Source: Aquipluma nitroreducens (GTDB taxonomy: Bacteria > Bacteroidota > Bacteroidia > Bacteroidales > Prolixibacteraceae). From it: a stretch of 64,000 bases of DNA. The position numbers and the translations under genes are program-made. Positions 9,949 through 18,194 of the stretch are shown in pieces (positions within the stretch are counted from its first letter, which is position 1; each line of letters begins with the position of its first letter). The DNA lies in the NCBI RefSeq assembly GCF_009689585.1, contig NZ_AP018694.1, positions 3,549,001 to 3,613,000 on the forward strand, in the 5' to 3' direction. Below the pieces are notes generated by a model. That model was given only the letters and a program-made list of their open reading frames with translations. It was not told where the DNA came from and did not search any database.

Positions 9949-10962
9949 ATGGCAGACTTATCAACAACCTACATGGGCATCAAATTAAAAAATCCAATCA
10001 TTCTTGGTGCCAGTAACCTTGTAACAAAACCCGAAGTTGTTAAAGAACTTGAAGAAGCCGGTATAGCTGCAATCGTTTACAAATCACTTTTTGAAGAACA
10101 AATTCAGTTGGAAAGTCTTCAATTAGATGAAGATATAAATGAATATGCCAACCGAAATTCTGAAATGGGTCGTATTTTCCCTGAAATTGTACATGCCGGT
10201 CCAAAAGAACATTTATTCCATTTGAGAAAACTAAAGGAGACCGCATCGGTTCCGGTTTTTGCCAGCTTGAATGCACTGTATGAACCCAGTTGGGTTGAAT
10301 ATGCCAGACTACTTGAAGAAACAGGTGTTGATGGTTTGGAGTTGAATTTATATGCCACTCCAGGTTATTTTGAAGTTGGGGGCACATCAATCGAGGAAAA
10401 ACAATACCAGATTGTTAAAAGTGTTAAAAGAGCTGTTCGGATTCCGGTAAGTGTAAAGTTGAGCCCGTTTTATACCAACACCCTGAATTTTATTAAAAGG
10501 CTCGACGAGGCGGGTATCGATAGTTTTGTCCTGTTTAACCGGTTTTTTCAGCCTGAAATAGATATTGAAAATGAAGTTTTTAACTTCCCATGGGAACTGA
10601 CTCAACCTCGCGACCATCAGTTAGCTTTGCGTTACGCTGGTTTGCTTCACGGTAATGTTGCGGGCAACATATGCGCAAGCCGTGGTATTTATACTTCTGA
10701 AGATGTTATTCGTTTACTCCTTTCGGGAGCCGACGTTGTTCAGGTTGTTTCAACGGTTTATAAAAATCAGCCTTCGTATATTGCAACCATGTTGGCCGAA
10801 TTAAATGATTGGATGGATAAAAAGAGCTACAAAACCCTTGACGATTTCTGCGGAAAACTATCCAGAAAGTCTTTGAAAGATCCTTATACTTATCAACGCG
10901 CTCAGTATGTTGATATTCTCATGAAATCTGAAGAAATTTTCAAGAAATACCCGATGGTGTAA
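9949..10962 (+). CDS. Dihydroorotate dehydrogenase-like flavoprotein
   Basis: The ATG at 9949 gives a 337-residue protein starting MADLSTTYMG, the usual start of class 1 DHODH-like proteins; a longer TTG-initiated reading is unlikely. The TIM-barrel FMN-binding elements are present: NPIILGASNL near residue 15, PVSVKLSPFYTN in the middle, and ASRGIYTSEDVIRLLLSGAD near the C-terminus. In true PyrD enzymes a Cys or Ser acts as catalytic base in a motif like NLSCPH. Here the equivalent segment reads ELNLYATPGYFE (about residues 131-142), without Cys or Ser, so the substrate is probably not dihydroorotate. It may act on a related pyrimidine or another enoate. It stands alone between two terminators. 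Confidence 0.8.
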   Translation: MADLSTTYMGIKLKNPIILGASNLVTKPEVVKELEEAGIAAIVYKSLFEEQIQLESLQLDEDINEYANRNSEMGRIFPEIVHAGPKEHLFHLRKLKETASVPVFASLNALYEPSWVEYARLLEETGVDGLELNLYATPGYFEVGGTSIEEKQYQIVKSVKRAVRIPVSVKLSPFYTNTLNFIKRLDEAGIDSFVLFNRFFQPEIDIENEVFNFPWELTQPRDHQLALRYAGLLHGNVAGNICASRGIYTSEDVIRLLLSGADVVQVVSTVYKNQPSYIATMLAELNDWMDKKSYKTLDDFCGKLSRKSLKDPYTYQRAQYVDILMKSEEIFKKYPMV

Positions 10963-10980
10963 TGTCGGTTAAATGCTTAT

Positions 10981-11024
10981 AAAACAAGAAGACAGGAGCT
11001 CGATGATTCCTGTCTTCTTGTTTT
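10981..11024. terminator. Bidirectional terminator between convergent genes
   Basis: A perfect 17-pair stem (AAAACAAGAAGACAGGA with its complement TCCTGTCTTCTTGTTTT) flanks a 10-base loop. Its A-rich left and T-rich right ends let it work on both strands, serving the DHODH-like gene on plus and the gene ending at 11029 on minus. Confidence 0.92.
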
Positions 11025-11028
11025 AACT

Positions 11029-12915
11029 TTATTTTTCAAGTTGCAATACAACGTATGAATGTGGTTTTAATTCCAGGTTCAATACGGTTCTAACCAGCGA
11101 AGGCTTTCTCCATCCCTGAAAATATTCCTTTTTCTCGCCCGTAATTTCCTTGCCCGAAATCAAGTCTTTGGCTTTGGTAAATCCTTCTCCCAACCGAAGT
11201 TTCACTTGACGTGAATCACTTGTAAACGACTCAACGATGACTGTATTGTTGTCGTACACAAATAAACTGGTGTATCCGGGAGCTTCAAGCAGGGCAGGCA
11301 TGGCAGGTGTCAGTATCTCTTTTATTTTAGAAAGAATATCAACAGGCATATGATAAAGGTCTATCACATTATCCGGAATGGTAAGAACATAAAATTTCCC
11401 CTTGCTGTAATCACCCCGGTGTAAAATTGGCCAGCCATTGGTGCCATTAAATGCCGAAACAATTTCCCATGAGTCGTTGGTAATGTATTTAATTTGCGGA
11501 ATAATCATTTCACGATCTGAAAAAGAATGTGGCCCCCATCCGGCAGCAAATTCTTTGACGGAGGCTTTCGTGTCAGTCATTCTTAGTTCGACAATATCAC
11601 TCAGCCCTTTGTCCTGCATGGCTTTCAGGAATCCAGAAGTAACCATGATGTCTTTTCCTGAAATCAATTGTTTCTTGATTTTCGAAACAATATCTGCATC
11701 GAATTTGGCCTGTTCTGTCAGGAATACAATCGGTTCATTTTCCGGAAATTCCGGAACGATATCCATTGGAACACCAATCATTCCCATGTAATTCGGCAAA
11801 AAATCTTCTCCAACCGAATGGAATGGCTTGTAGGTTTTCACACCCACCGGATTTCCAAGTTGTCCCAGAAATTTGTCAATGGTTTCGAACGTATAACCTG
11901 CAGCTCTGGCAATGGTTGTTGGCAAAACCATCTTCCCGTTTTTATCGGCAATTGGCTTCATCATTTCATCGTAATTGAAACTGGTAGTTTCGTGGTTTTG
12001 CCAGTCTGCACGGTCGGTTTTTTGAATAGGACGCTGCAATTGCCTGTAATCGAAAAGTGTAATTTCCGGAGCTTTGGCAAACAGGGTCAGCCACAACTGT
12101 TCAGCATAGCGGTCCATAAAATACATACCACCGGGATCGACCCAGCCACCGCCGTTTTTCCCCGGCTTGAGGTTATTGAAGTACCTGAAAACTTCGTACC
12201 CCAAATAGGGCTGTAAGTGCTGGTTGCTCGATGGATCGCGGGTTTCGGTACCCGTGTAAATTCCATCAAACATTTTCGGTTCTGTTTCCAGATTGAATCC
12301 ACATCCCTGGAAATGATCGTACCAGTTCGGGTATTTAACAACCACTTTAATGTTGGGATTCACTGCTTTTGCCGGATCGATAATCAGTTCTTTGGCCGCT
12401 TTAGTCATTAGATCAAGCCGAAAGTCAGTCCAGCTTTTTGTTCCTTTCGCCTTCACGCACAGATCGCATTTGCAGTTGGTAAAGAAGAAATCGTCGAGAA
12501 TCAATTCGTTAAAATGGCGGGCAGTAAACTCGACAATTTCCTTGATTTTTTTACGATGTTCGGGATTACTATAGCAGAAGGTTTGGAAGTTATTGCTTTC
12601 GTCAACGGTTAGCGTTATTCCACCAGCAGTTTCGATTCCGCAGCTCTCGAAAAAAGCTTTAGCCTTCATCAGGGTTGCTTCATCAACAACTAGCAAATCA
12701 CGGTGTGTCTCCAGATAAATTTTGTCGACTTTTAATTGTTGCGATATTTCATTCCAGGTGAGCTCCAGTGAGTTGATGTCGCCCATCTTTGCCGTTTCAT
12801 AAGCACGGGAATAGACCGCAACTTTGAAATTTCTATAGTGGTCACCAGCCAATAGTGGACTTAAAGATGACAAAAACACGACGATAATAAGATACAGGTT
12901 TTTTATTGGTTTCAT
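11029..12915 (-). CDS. Secreted protein of unknown function, glycoside hydrolase-like barrel
   Basis: The start at 12915 gives MKPIKNLYLIIVVFLSSL, a normal Sec signal peptide, and a mature protein of about 600 residues. The N-terminal 300 residues have alternating beta/alpha character, with a segment LILDDFFFTNCKCDLC that could carry acidic catalytic residues and a Cys cluster (C-x-C-x2-C). A later segment (EFPENEPIVFLTEQ and SGKDIMVTSGF) resembles a glutamine-amidotransferase-like fold, as found after TIM barrels in several glycoside hydrolase families. I do not recognise the exact family. It lies upstream of no SusCD pair, but the GH9 gene on the same strand suggests polysaccharide use. Confidence 0.6.
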   Translation of the reverse strand: MKPIKNLYLIIVVFLSSLSPLLAGDHYRNFKVAVYSRAYETAKMGDINSLELTWNEISQQLKVDKIYLETHRDLLVVDEATLMKAKAFFESCGIETAGGITLTVDESNNFQTFCYSNPEHRKKIKEIVEFTARHFNELILDDFFFTNCKCDLCVKAKGTKSWTDFRLDLMTKAAKELIIDPAKAVNPNIKVVVKYPNWYDHFQGCGFNLETEPKMFDGIYTGTETRDPSSNQHLQPYLGYEVFRYFNNLKPGKNGGGWVDPGGMYFMDRYAEQLWLTLFAKAPEITLFDYRQLQRPIQKTDRADWQNHETTSFNYDEMMKPIADKNGKMVLPTTIARAAGYTFETIDKFLGQLGNPVGVKTYKPFHSVGEDFLPNYMGMIGVPMDIVPEFPENEPIVFLTEQAKFDADIVSKIKKQLISGKDIMVTSGFLKAMQDKGLSDIVELRMTDTKASVKEFAAGWGPHSFSDREMIIPQIKYITNDSWEIVSAFNGTNGWPILHRGDYSKGKFYVLTIPDNVIDLYHMPVDILSKIKEILTPAMPALLEAPGYTSLFVYDNNTVIVESFTSDSRQVKLRLGEGFTKAKDLISGKEITGEKKEYFQGWRKPSLVRTVLNLELKPHSYVVLQLEK

Positions 12916-13069
12916 AGGTTTTAGGTTTTTGTAACTCCTCATTTCCTCGGTTGAAGAAAATGAGGAAGTAATATTTATTGGTTAATCCATAAGTTTAAAT
13001 TGGTGTAATTGGTTTGATTCTATATGATTATAGTCCTATTCAGTTGAGTCAGTGTTGAGAGTTTAACTG

Positions 13070-14707
13070 CTATTTTCCGACAAAACCGGCCAGTGCATAT
13101 ACCAGCGCACCTTGCCAGTTGATGGCAATTTCATTGGTCGAATAGTCTTCCTGTACATCCTTCCAGCCTTTAGCCGAATGGCCACCTCCAACAATATAAC
13201 CAGGCCAGGGCTGGATTTCATTATCCGAACCAGAGCGCCTGTCGTGTGGGTTCATTGGCGGATTGATCCCGAGCCCGGTTACAAACGAACGATTGTAATA
13301 ATTACGCCCGAAGATGTGCGAAATAGCGTCCTGAGAAGTTTGAGTGTAAATTTTCTTAGGTGAGATTTTATGCGCCACCTGAAGGTTTAAAACCTGACGG
13401 GCAATAGTTCCGTTACATCCCCAGTAATATCGGCTTAATGGCCTTCCGTACACGTCAGATGAAGCATTAAATGCAATTTGATTAGCCACGTCAATGATGT
13501 TTTTTTTGATGATTTTCAGAATCTCCGGATTTTTCCCGGCTTTTGCTGAAAGGGCGTATTCGAACATTCCCAGATTTGACACATCGCCCCAATCCCAATC
13601 TTCATCAATTTTGAAGTTTTCAGATGACGCTCGTCTCTCAAAGTCCTTTAAATATTCAGCATTTCCTGTTGTTTCCCACATTTCGGCAGCAGCCCAAAGC
13701 CGGTCGTCTTTATCCTCAGTTTGGTATCCACCAGTTTGAAACTCACCCTGAACAAATACTTTATCCTCTGGATTTTCTTTCAGAAACTTGTAGCTTAATG
13801 TCGCGGCATCCAAACATTTTTGAGAATAAGCTTTGTCGTAGGGTTCGAAATACCGGGAAGCCTGAGCCATCATGGCCACAAAATCGGCCACTGCGGCTGA
13901 ACTCCAATCGGTAAAATATCTTTTTTCTTTGTCTTCTTCAGGTTTGCAGAACGGTTCGAAATTTTTCCGTGTCAGTTTATGCGATACTTTTCCTGAACCA
14001 TCGGTGTATTGCATGGTCAATAACCAGTCGGTTTCCCATTTCAATTCTTTCAGAAAGTCAGGAAATTCGGGAGCAGTTTCGGGTAGATCAAGTGAAAATT
14101 TCTTTAGGTTATTTTGAAACTGGTCCCAGGCCATAAACATCATGCCAACGGTTATGCCAGCATTTACAACATATTTGCCATAGTCGCCGGCATCGTGCCA
14201 GCCACCAGTTCCATTGCGGCGTTGGTCGGGTTTCCCCTGAAAATCTTCATATCCATCATCCAAATGACAGGGCAAGTGAGAAAAGAGATGTCCATCATGG
14301 TTTCCTTCAACTGCAGTACCACATCGCCACAGATAAAAACCCCGCATACTGGTATAGAATGCCTGATTGTACACGTTGGGAGAGATCTCGAAAACTACTG
14401 ATTTAGTGCCTTCCGGAGTTTCAAGGTAATACTTTCCATTTTTCGAGAATGAAGAAAAGTCAGCAAGTCCAACATTTTGGTTTACATCTTTCTGAAAAAC
14501 AGGAGTTGAAACTTTTCCTTGAAAGACCACAGTCTGGCTATCGGCTTGCTTAATTACAAACGATTTAGTTTCTCCAATTATGGATGCTTTTTTTGATGCT
14601 TGTGGCAAAAATCCTAGTGAATTCAGGCAAATATTCTGGTTTTGAGATAAAACAGAAGTGCTGAAAAGAACCAGAAGTACAAAAATGAACGATGCAATTG
14701 TTCTCAT
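13070..14707 (-). CDS. Secreted GH9 endoglucanase
   Basis: The 545-residue protein has a Sec signal peptide (MRTIASFIFVLLVLFSTSVL), an N-terminal Ig-like CelD_N domain to about residue 105, and a GH9 (alpha/alpha)6 catalytic domain. The catalytic Asp pair is in GGWHDAGDYGKY (Asp172 and Asp175). The substrate His is His488 in MNPHDRRSG, and the acid Glu526 lies in DYSTNEIAINW. All GH9 residues expected for an inverting beta-1,4-glucanase are present. It probably acts on cellulose or mixed-linkage glucans in the periplasm or outside. No dockerin or secretion-system C-terminal domain is visible. The unknown secreted gene follows on the same strand after about 150 bases and may be cotranscribed. 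Confidence 0.93.
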   Translation of the reverse strand: MRTIASFIFVLLVLFSTSVLSQNQNICLNSLGFLPQASKKASIIGETKSFVIKQADSQTVVFQGKVSTPVFQKDVNQNVGLADFSSFSKNGKYYLETPEGTKSVVFEISPNVYNQAFYTSMRGFYLWRCGTAVEGNHDGHLFSHLPCHLDDGYEDFQGKPDQRRNGTGGWHDAGDYGKYVVNAGITVGMMFMAWDQFQNNLKKFSLDLPETAPEFPDFLKELKWETDWLLTMQYTDGSGKVSHKLTRKNFEPFCKPEEDKEKRYFTDWSSAAVADFVAMMAQASRYFEPYDKAYSQKCLDAATLSYKFLKENPEDKVFVQGEFQTGGYQTEDKDDRLWAAAEMWETTGNAEYLKDFERRASSENFKIDEDWDWGDVSNLGMFEYALSAKAGKNPEILKIIKKNIIDVANQIAFNASSDVYGRPLSRYYWGCNGTIARQVLNLQVAHKISPKKIYTQTSQDAISHIFGRNYYNRSFVTGLGINPPMNPHDRRSGSDNEIQPWPGYIVGGGHSAKGWKDVQEDYSTNEIAINWQGALVYALAGFVGK

Positions 14708-14836
14708 TTTTCAGGGTTTTAGTTAGCATTATTGTAGTTAGTACAATATAGGGTAAATCTAATACAAATGATTCAATATGAAACGATAGTAGTCTTAAAA
14801 CATTTAGAAGTTTATTGAAAATGCTCCTAATTAATT

Positions 14837-14920
14837 GGAAATAGTCAATAGTCATTGGGAAATTTTGTAAAACTGACTTTCCGAATGACTGATGACTTTT
14901 TCCATAGTCAATCAGTTAGA
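14837..14920. repeat. Intergenic imperfect palindrome, family A copy 2
   Basis: The left side reads AATAGTCAATAGTCATTGGG and the right side AATGACTGATGACTTTTTCC, followed by a further TAGTCAATCAG. The same words occur in the copies at 1006-1073 and 25300-25378. It sits between the SpoIIE-type gene end and the GH9 promoter region. Confidence 0.68.
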
Positions 14921-14963
14921 TATTTTTTTTAGTTCTACCAATTTTCGCCCGGATGGCGAGTAA

Positions 14964-16148
14964 TTACACCAACTCAACGGTAACCTTTTTAAAAAATCGT
15001 GCCTCAAGCAATCTCACTATTCGTTTTACAACGAATTTACGAATTTCAAGTTCAATGGGTTGATCTGGATCCTGATGTGCCCAGTTGATGCGGGTTCCCA
15101 CAATGATGTGAATGATGTCGTGTTGGGTAAGTAGTTTCACCACTTCTTCCGGAGGGCTGTCGCCCAGACGCATGTCGCTGTTGTAATTCTCCAGAATTTC
15201 TTCAACTCTCCCCAATGTCAAAATTCCTTCAGTCACGATTTCAAAGCCTTCCATCTTAGCCGCCGGGGGTAACGATTTTTCGGAGAAACGATGCTGTATG
15301 TTGATGTCAATATTCAGCTCACGCGCAATGATCTCGGCTGTTGTACCCCCACAAATAATTTTCTTTCCCGGGAAATCTTTGATCCGTTTAACAAAGTCGA
15401 CATCTTTTATTTTGTAGAATGGCGGACCTGTGATGAGCATAAATTCGCGGGGTTGCCTGAAATAAATAACTCCACAACTCGCATCGTCGCGAATTTCAAA
15501 CGAATCGTTCATGGAGGCCTGGTTTAAAATTTTTCGGGAAAGTTTGGTGGCCGAAATTTCGTAGTCCCGGGCAATTTGATTTTCTGCAAATCGGACAATG
15601 TCGTTAAGTCCCCATCCTGTTGGAAATCTGGAGCTTCCCAGTCCTGACTGGGTGATGCCATCAGTCATGAAAATAATCCGGTCTTCAAGCAAAGGAGTAA
15701 ATTCCCTGATCCTCAAAATTTTTCCTGCGTTTTCGTCACCTCTGATCGGAATTTCAATTTCTTTTGGGTTAAACATTTGTCCTTTTCTGAAAAGGATTGA
15801 GCGGGGATTGTCATAATTAATAATGCGAACCATCCCGGTGTCTTCAATTTCAATGATTGTAAAAGTGGCATAGCTCTCCTTGCCGTCGATACTTTTAGGT
15901 AAAGCGCGCATGAAAATATTAGCAGCAACTTCGGGCTTGGTGTGGAACGAAGCGTAATTTAAAGCCATTGATGCTGTTAGCGTTGCCAGTACATTTGCTT
16001 TTACTCCATGACCAATTCCATCGGAAAGTACCAGAATGGAGCGACCTTCAGCCCTGATTTGTTTCGAATGAAAAACATCTCCGCAAACAACCTGTCCGTG
16101 CCTGTTTAGTTGATGCAAATCGACTTCTATATGATAGTCATCACTCAT
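14964..16148 (-). CDS. SpoIIE-family PP2C-type protein phosphatase with extra C-terminal domain
   Basis: Starting at the ATG at 16148 (MSDDYHIEV), the 394-residue protein overlaps the end of the PAS gene by 8 bases, a sign of coupled translation. The SpoIIE/PP2C metal motifs are visible as VLSDGIGHGVKA, IIFMTDGITQSGLG and EIRDDASCGVIYF. The last 160 residues (from about PREFMLITGPP) form a separate domain that I do not recognise. Such phosphatases normally dephosphorylate anti-sigma antagonist-type partners in partner-switching pathways. With the PAS gene it forms a two-gene unit facing a hydrogenase operon that encodes two HATPase proteins, so a phosphorylation switch responding to redox or H2 is plausible. 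Confidence 0.88.
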   Translation of the reverse strand: MSDDYHIEVDLHQLNRHGQVVCGDVFHSKQIRAEGRSILVLSDGIGHGVKANVLATLTASMALNYASFHTKPEVAANIFMRALPKSIDGKESYATFTIIEIEDTGMVRIINYDNPRSILFRKGQMFNPKEIEIPIRGDENAGKILRIREFTPLLEDRIIFMTDGITQSGLGSSRFPTGWGLNDIVRFAENQIARDYEISATKLSRKILNQASMNDSFEIRDDASCGVIYFRQPREFMLITGPPFYKIKDVDFVKRIKDFPGKKIICGGTTAEIIARELNIDINIQHRFSEKSLPPAAKMEGFEIVTEGILTLGRVEEILENYNSDMRLGDSPPEEVVKLLTQHDIIHIIVGTRINWAHQDPDQPIELEIRKFVVKRIVRLLEARFFKKVTVELV

Positions 16149-17067
16149 CCTCGCCGTATTTGTACGATTCAATAATAGAATACAGAAGTTCCTCGGTCAT
16201 TGAGGCATTGTCGCCAAGGAGAAAGGCTATTTTTTGCACAGTTTCGAGGTTGTGCCGGTTTACCCGTTGTGCACGGCTGATAATCTCTTCGCGAACCAAT
16301 GAAGGGGCTGACATGTCGCGCAATAAGGCGCCAACTACCCGGTGTTTGTATATGGTAATCACCGAAATGTGCAACAATTTGTTCTGAATCTTCATGTCCC
16401 GATCGATCGCATTTTCTCCTGAAATCATTGTCGCTGTGAACATTTTGTAAATCACATCAGGAACCAGTTCTTTCAGATCGGCGCCATGAAGACCAGGAAT
16501 CGTTTCGTACAACTCTTCAATTTCAGGCCCGAAAAGCTTCGCAAATGCTTCATTCGAGTCGATGACTTTAAAATCACTGTCGACAATAATGAGACCTGCC
16601 CTGATTTTGTGCATCATAGCCGAGGCAATTACAGTTGCTTCACGTGCTTTTTCGAGTTTTCGTTCTGCTTTTTTTCGTTCGGTGATGTCGAAAACTGAAC
16701 CGACAATACCGATTACTTCTCCCTTATTGTCGCGGATTACCGCTTTATTGAAGACCACATCGCGCAATAATCCGGTTGCATCCCTAAATTTCGCCTCATA
16801 ACTTTGGTCGCCCGGACTGTCGAGTAATTCCTGATCGCGTTTGGCATAGATTTCAGCAATTTCGAAAGGTTGAATGTCGAAAACTGTTTTTCCAATGATC
16901 TGCGATTTTGGCAGGCCAAGCAATTTTTCCTGAGCCACATTACATGCTTTATAAATGCCTTTCAGGTCGCGGTAAAAAATGGGAATGGGCAACGCGTCAA
17001 TAATTTTCTGGTGCAATTCAGGGTCGTCAATGAAATCCTGGTTGAAAGAATTTTGTTCGTAAATCAT
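16141..17067 (-). CDS. Two-PAS-domain sensor protein without an output kinase
   Basis: The 308-residue protein contains one PAS domain with a PAC tail (about residues 20-135, ending DITERKKAERKLEKARE), a short coiled-coil linker, and a second PAS (about 150-260). After that there is only a short helical tail (ISRAQRVNRHNLETVQKIAF); no kinase, cyclase or DNA-binding output is present. It is translationally coupled to the downstream SpoIIE phosphatase. In clostridial and Thermotoga sensory hydrogenases, PAS and phosphatase or kinase domains are fused to, or encoded beside, a HydS-type hydrogenase. Here they are separate genes divergent from the hydrogenase operon. It is probably cytoplasmic. 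Confidence 0.85.
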   Translation of the reverse strand: MIYEQNSFNQDFIDDPELHQKIIDALPIPIFYRDLKGIYKACNVAQEKLLGLPKSQIIGKTVFDIQPFEIAEIYAKRDQELLDSPGDQSYEAKFRDATGLLRDVVFNKAVIRDNKGEVIGIVGSVFDITERKKAERKLEKAREATVIASAMMHKIRAGLIIVDSDFKVIDSNEAFAKLFGPEIEELYETIPGLHGADLKELVPDVIYKMFTATMISGENAIDRDMKIQNKLLHISVITIYKHRVVGALLRDMSAPSLVREEIISRAQRVNRHNLETVQKIAFLLGDNASMTEELLYSIIESYKYGEDE

Positions 17068-17262
17068 GGTGTGTGAATTTCGAACTTAATTTACGAAACA
17101 TTTGGGAATATTTAGGACTAGATTCGATCTCTTTTTTGAATGACGATACCTCAAAAGAAATACTTAACTGTAACCAATCTAAATAAGGATCGAAGGGCAT
17201 TACAATCATCAGACTTAAGTTATTTTTTCTGAAATTTGCCGCAAATCGTAATACAATTTTAA

Positions 17263-17607
17263 ATGAAGCTTAGAGATATCGCTACAGTTTTAAATGCAAA
17301 GGTAACCTGTGGAGTTGATAAACTGGATGAAGAGATTGGCATGGGTTATAGTTCTGATCTGATGAGCGATGTATTGACCTTGGATACTGATAATTTGATA
17401 CTGATAACCGGGCTGGTAAACCTTCAGTGTATCCGTACTGCCGAAATGGCCGACATTCGTGCCATTGTTTTTGTACGCAATAAGAAAGCTTCAGATCAAA
17501 TGCTTGAACTGGCTTGTGAGAATGGAATGTGTATACTTGAATCGCCTTTTTCTCTATTCAAATCGAGTGGGCTTTTATTCCAGGCCGGATTAAACCCGAT
17601 TTATTGA
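17263..17607 (+). CDS. DRTGG-domain protein, first copy
   Basis: This 114-residue protein resembles the small DRTGG-domain proteins found beside sensory [FeFe]-hydrogenases. The segment GMGYSSDLMSDVLTL corresponds to the glycine- and aspartate-rich DRTGG core, and the tail CENGMCILESPFSLFKSSG is shared in layout with a second copy at 19548-19883. DRTGG domains are often coupled to CBS or phosphotransacetylase modules and are thought to bind ligands; no enzymatic function is known. It opens the long plus-strand operon 195 bases from the divergent PAS gene. Its stop codon lies directly against a repeat element. Confidence 0.8.
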   Translation: MKLRDIATVLNAKVTCGVDKLDEEIGMGYSSDLMSDVLTLDTDNLILITGLVNLQCIRTAEMADIRAIVFVRNKKASDQMLELACENGMCILESPFSLFKSSGLLFQAGLNPIY

Positions 17608-17776
17608 GAAGCCTCCCCTAACCCCTCCGAAGGAGGGGAACTTGGCCAGCAGTAGTGCTTTTAGAAATTGACAAATGACTAATATCGAATAAGGAATAAC
17701 CAATAAGAAATGAGAAAACATTCGAGTACCGGTTTTTTTAGCCCCCTCTTGTGGAGGGGGTTTGGGGGAGGCCTTC
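17608..17776. repeat. 169-base element with GC-rich terminal inverted repeats
   Basis: The left end GAAGCCTCCCCTAACCCCTCC and the right end GGAGGGGGTTTGGGGGAGGC are imperfect inverted repeats. Next to each end is a small perfect hairpin: CCCCTCC-GAA-GGAGGGG at 17622-17638 and CCCCCTC-TTGTG-GAGGGGG at 17742-17760. The centre is AT-rich and has no ORF. It looks like a miniature, non-coding dispersed repeat inserted between the first DRTGG gene and the HATPase gene; similar GC-rich intergenic elements are known in Bacteroidota genomes. Confidence 0.75.
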
Positions 17777-17780
17777 TATC

Positions 17781-18194
17781 TTGAAACTTACTTTTAACAT
17801 ACAGGGAGGAGACTTTACTCATGCAGGGAAACCTTCGAGTGAGGTGAAAAAAGTGCTTAAACAACTGAATGTCGACGGCAAAACTGTGAAAAACATTGTA
17901 ATTGCGTTGTATGAAGCAGAAGTAAATGTGGTAGCCCATGCCTGGAAAGGAACTGTTTTGGCTGAAATTGATGAGAATAAGATTACCATATTTGTTGAAG
18001 ACGATGGTCCCGGAATTCCTGATATTGAATTGGCCATGCAGGCCGGATACTCTACTGCGAGCAAACAGGTCAGAGATATGGGGTTTGGGGCCGGAATGGG
18101 TTTGCCGAATATGAAAAAGAATACGGATGAATTGTTGATCGAATCGGAAGTCGGTAAGGGTACAAAAGTTAAAATGGTTAACTATTTTAAATGA
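17781..18194 (+). CDS. Serine kinase/anti-sigma-type HATPase protein
   Basis: The likely start is a TTG at 17781 (reading MKLTFNIQGGDF), directly after the repeat element; the frame extends upstream only into the repeat. The protein then has about 137 residues. The N-box (YEAEVNVVAHA) and the ATP-lid motifs EDDGPGIPD and GFGAGMGLPNMKK identify a stand-alone GHKL ATPase of the RsbW/SpoIIAB type. With the divergent SpoIIE-type phosphatase it could form the kinase half of a partner switch. It overlaps the next gene by 4 bases (ATGA), so translation is coupled to the HydS-like protein. Confidence 0.85.
   Translation: MKLTFNIQGGDFTHAGKPSSEVKKVLKQLNVDGKTVKNIVIALYEAEVNVVAHAWKGTVLAEIDENKITIFVEDDGPGIPDIELAMQAGYSTASKQVRDMGFGAGMGLPNMKKNTDELLIESEVGKGTKVKMVNYFK

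Noticed and set aside
11668-12216. 182-codon plus-strand ORF inside the gene at 11029-12915
   Set aside because: Antisense shadow; the minus-strand protein has a signal peptide and consistent composition, while this frame does not.
17608-17776. GC-rich element as a CRISPR array or insertion sequence
   Set aside because: There are no regular spacers and no transposase; only inverted ends and hairpins.
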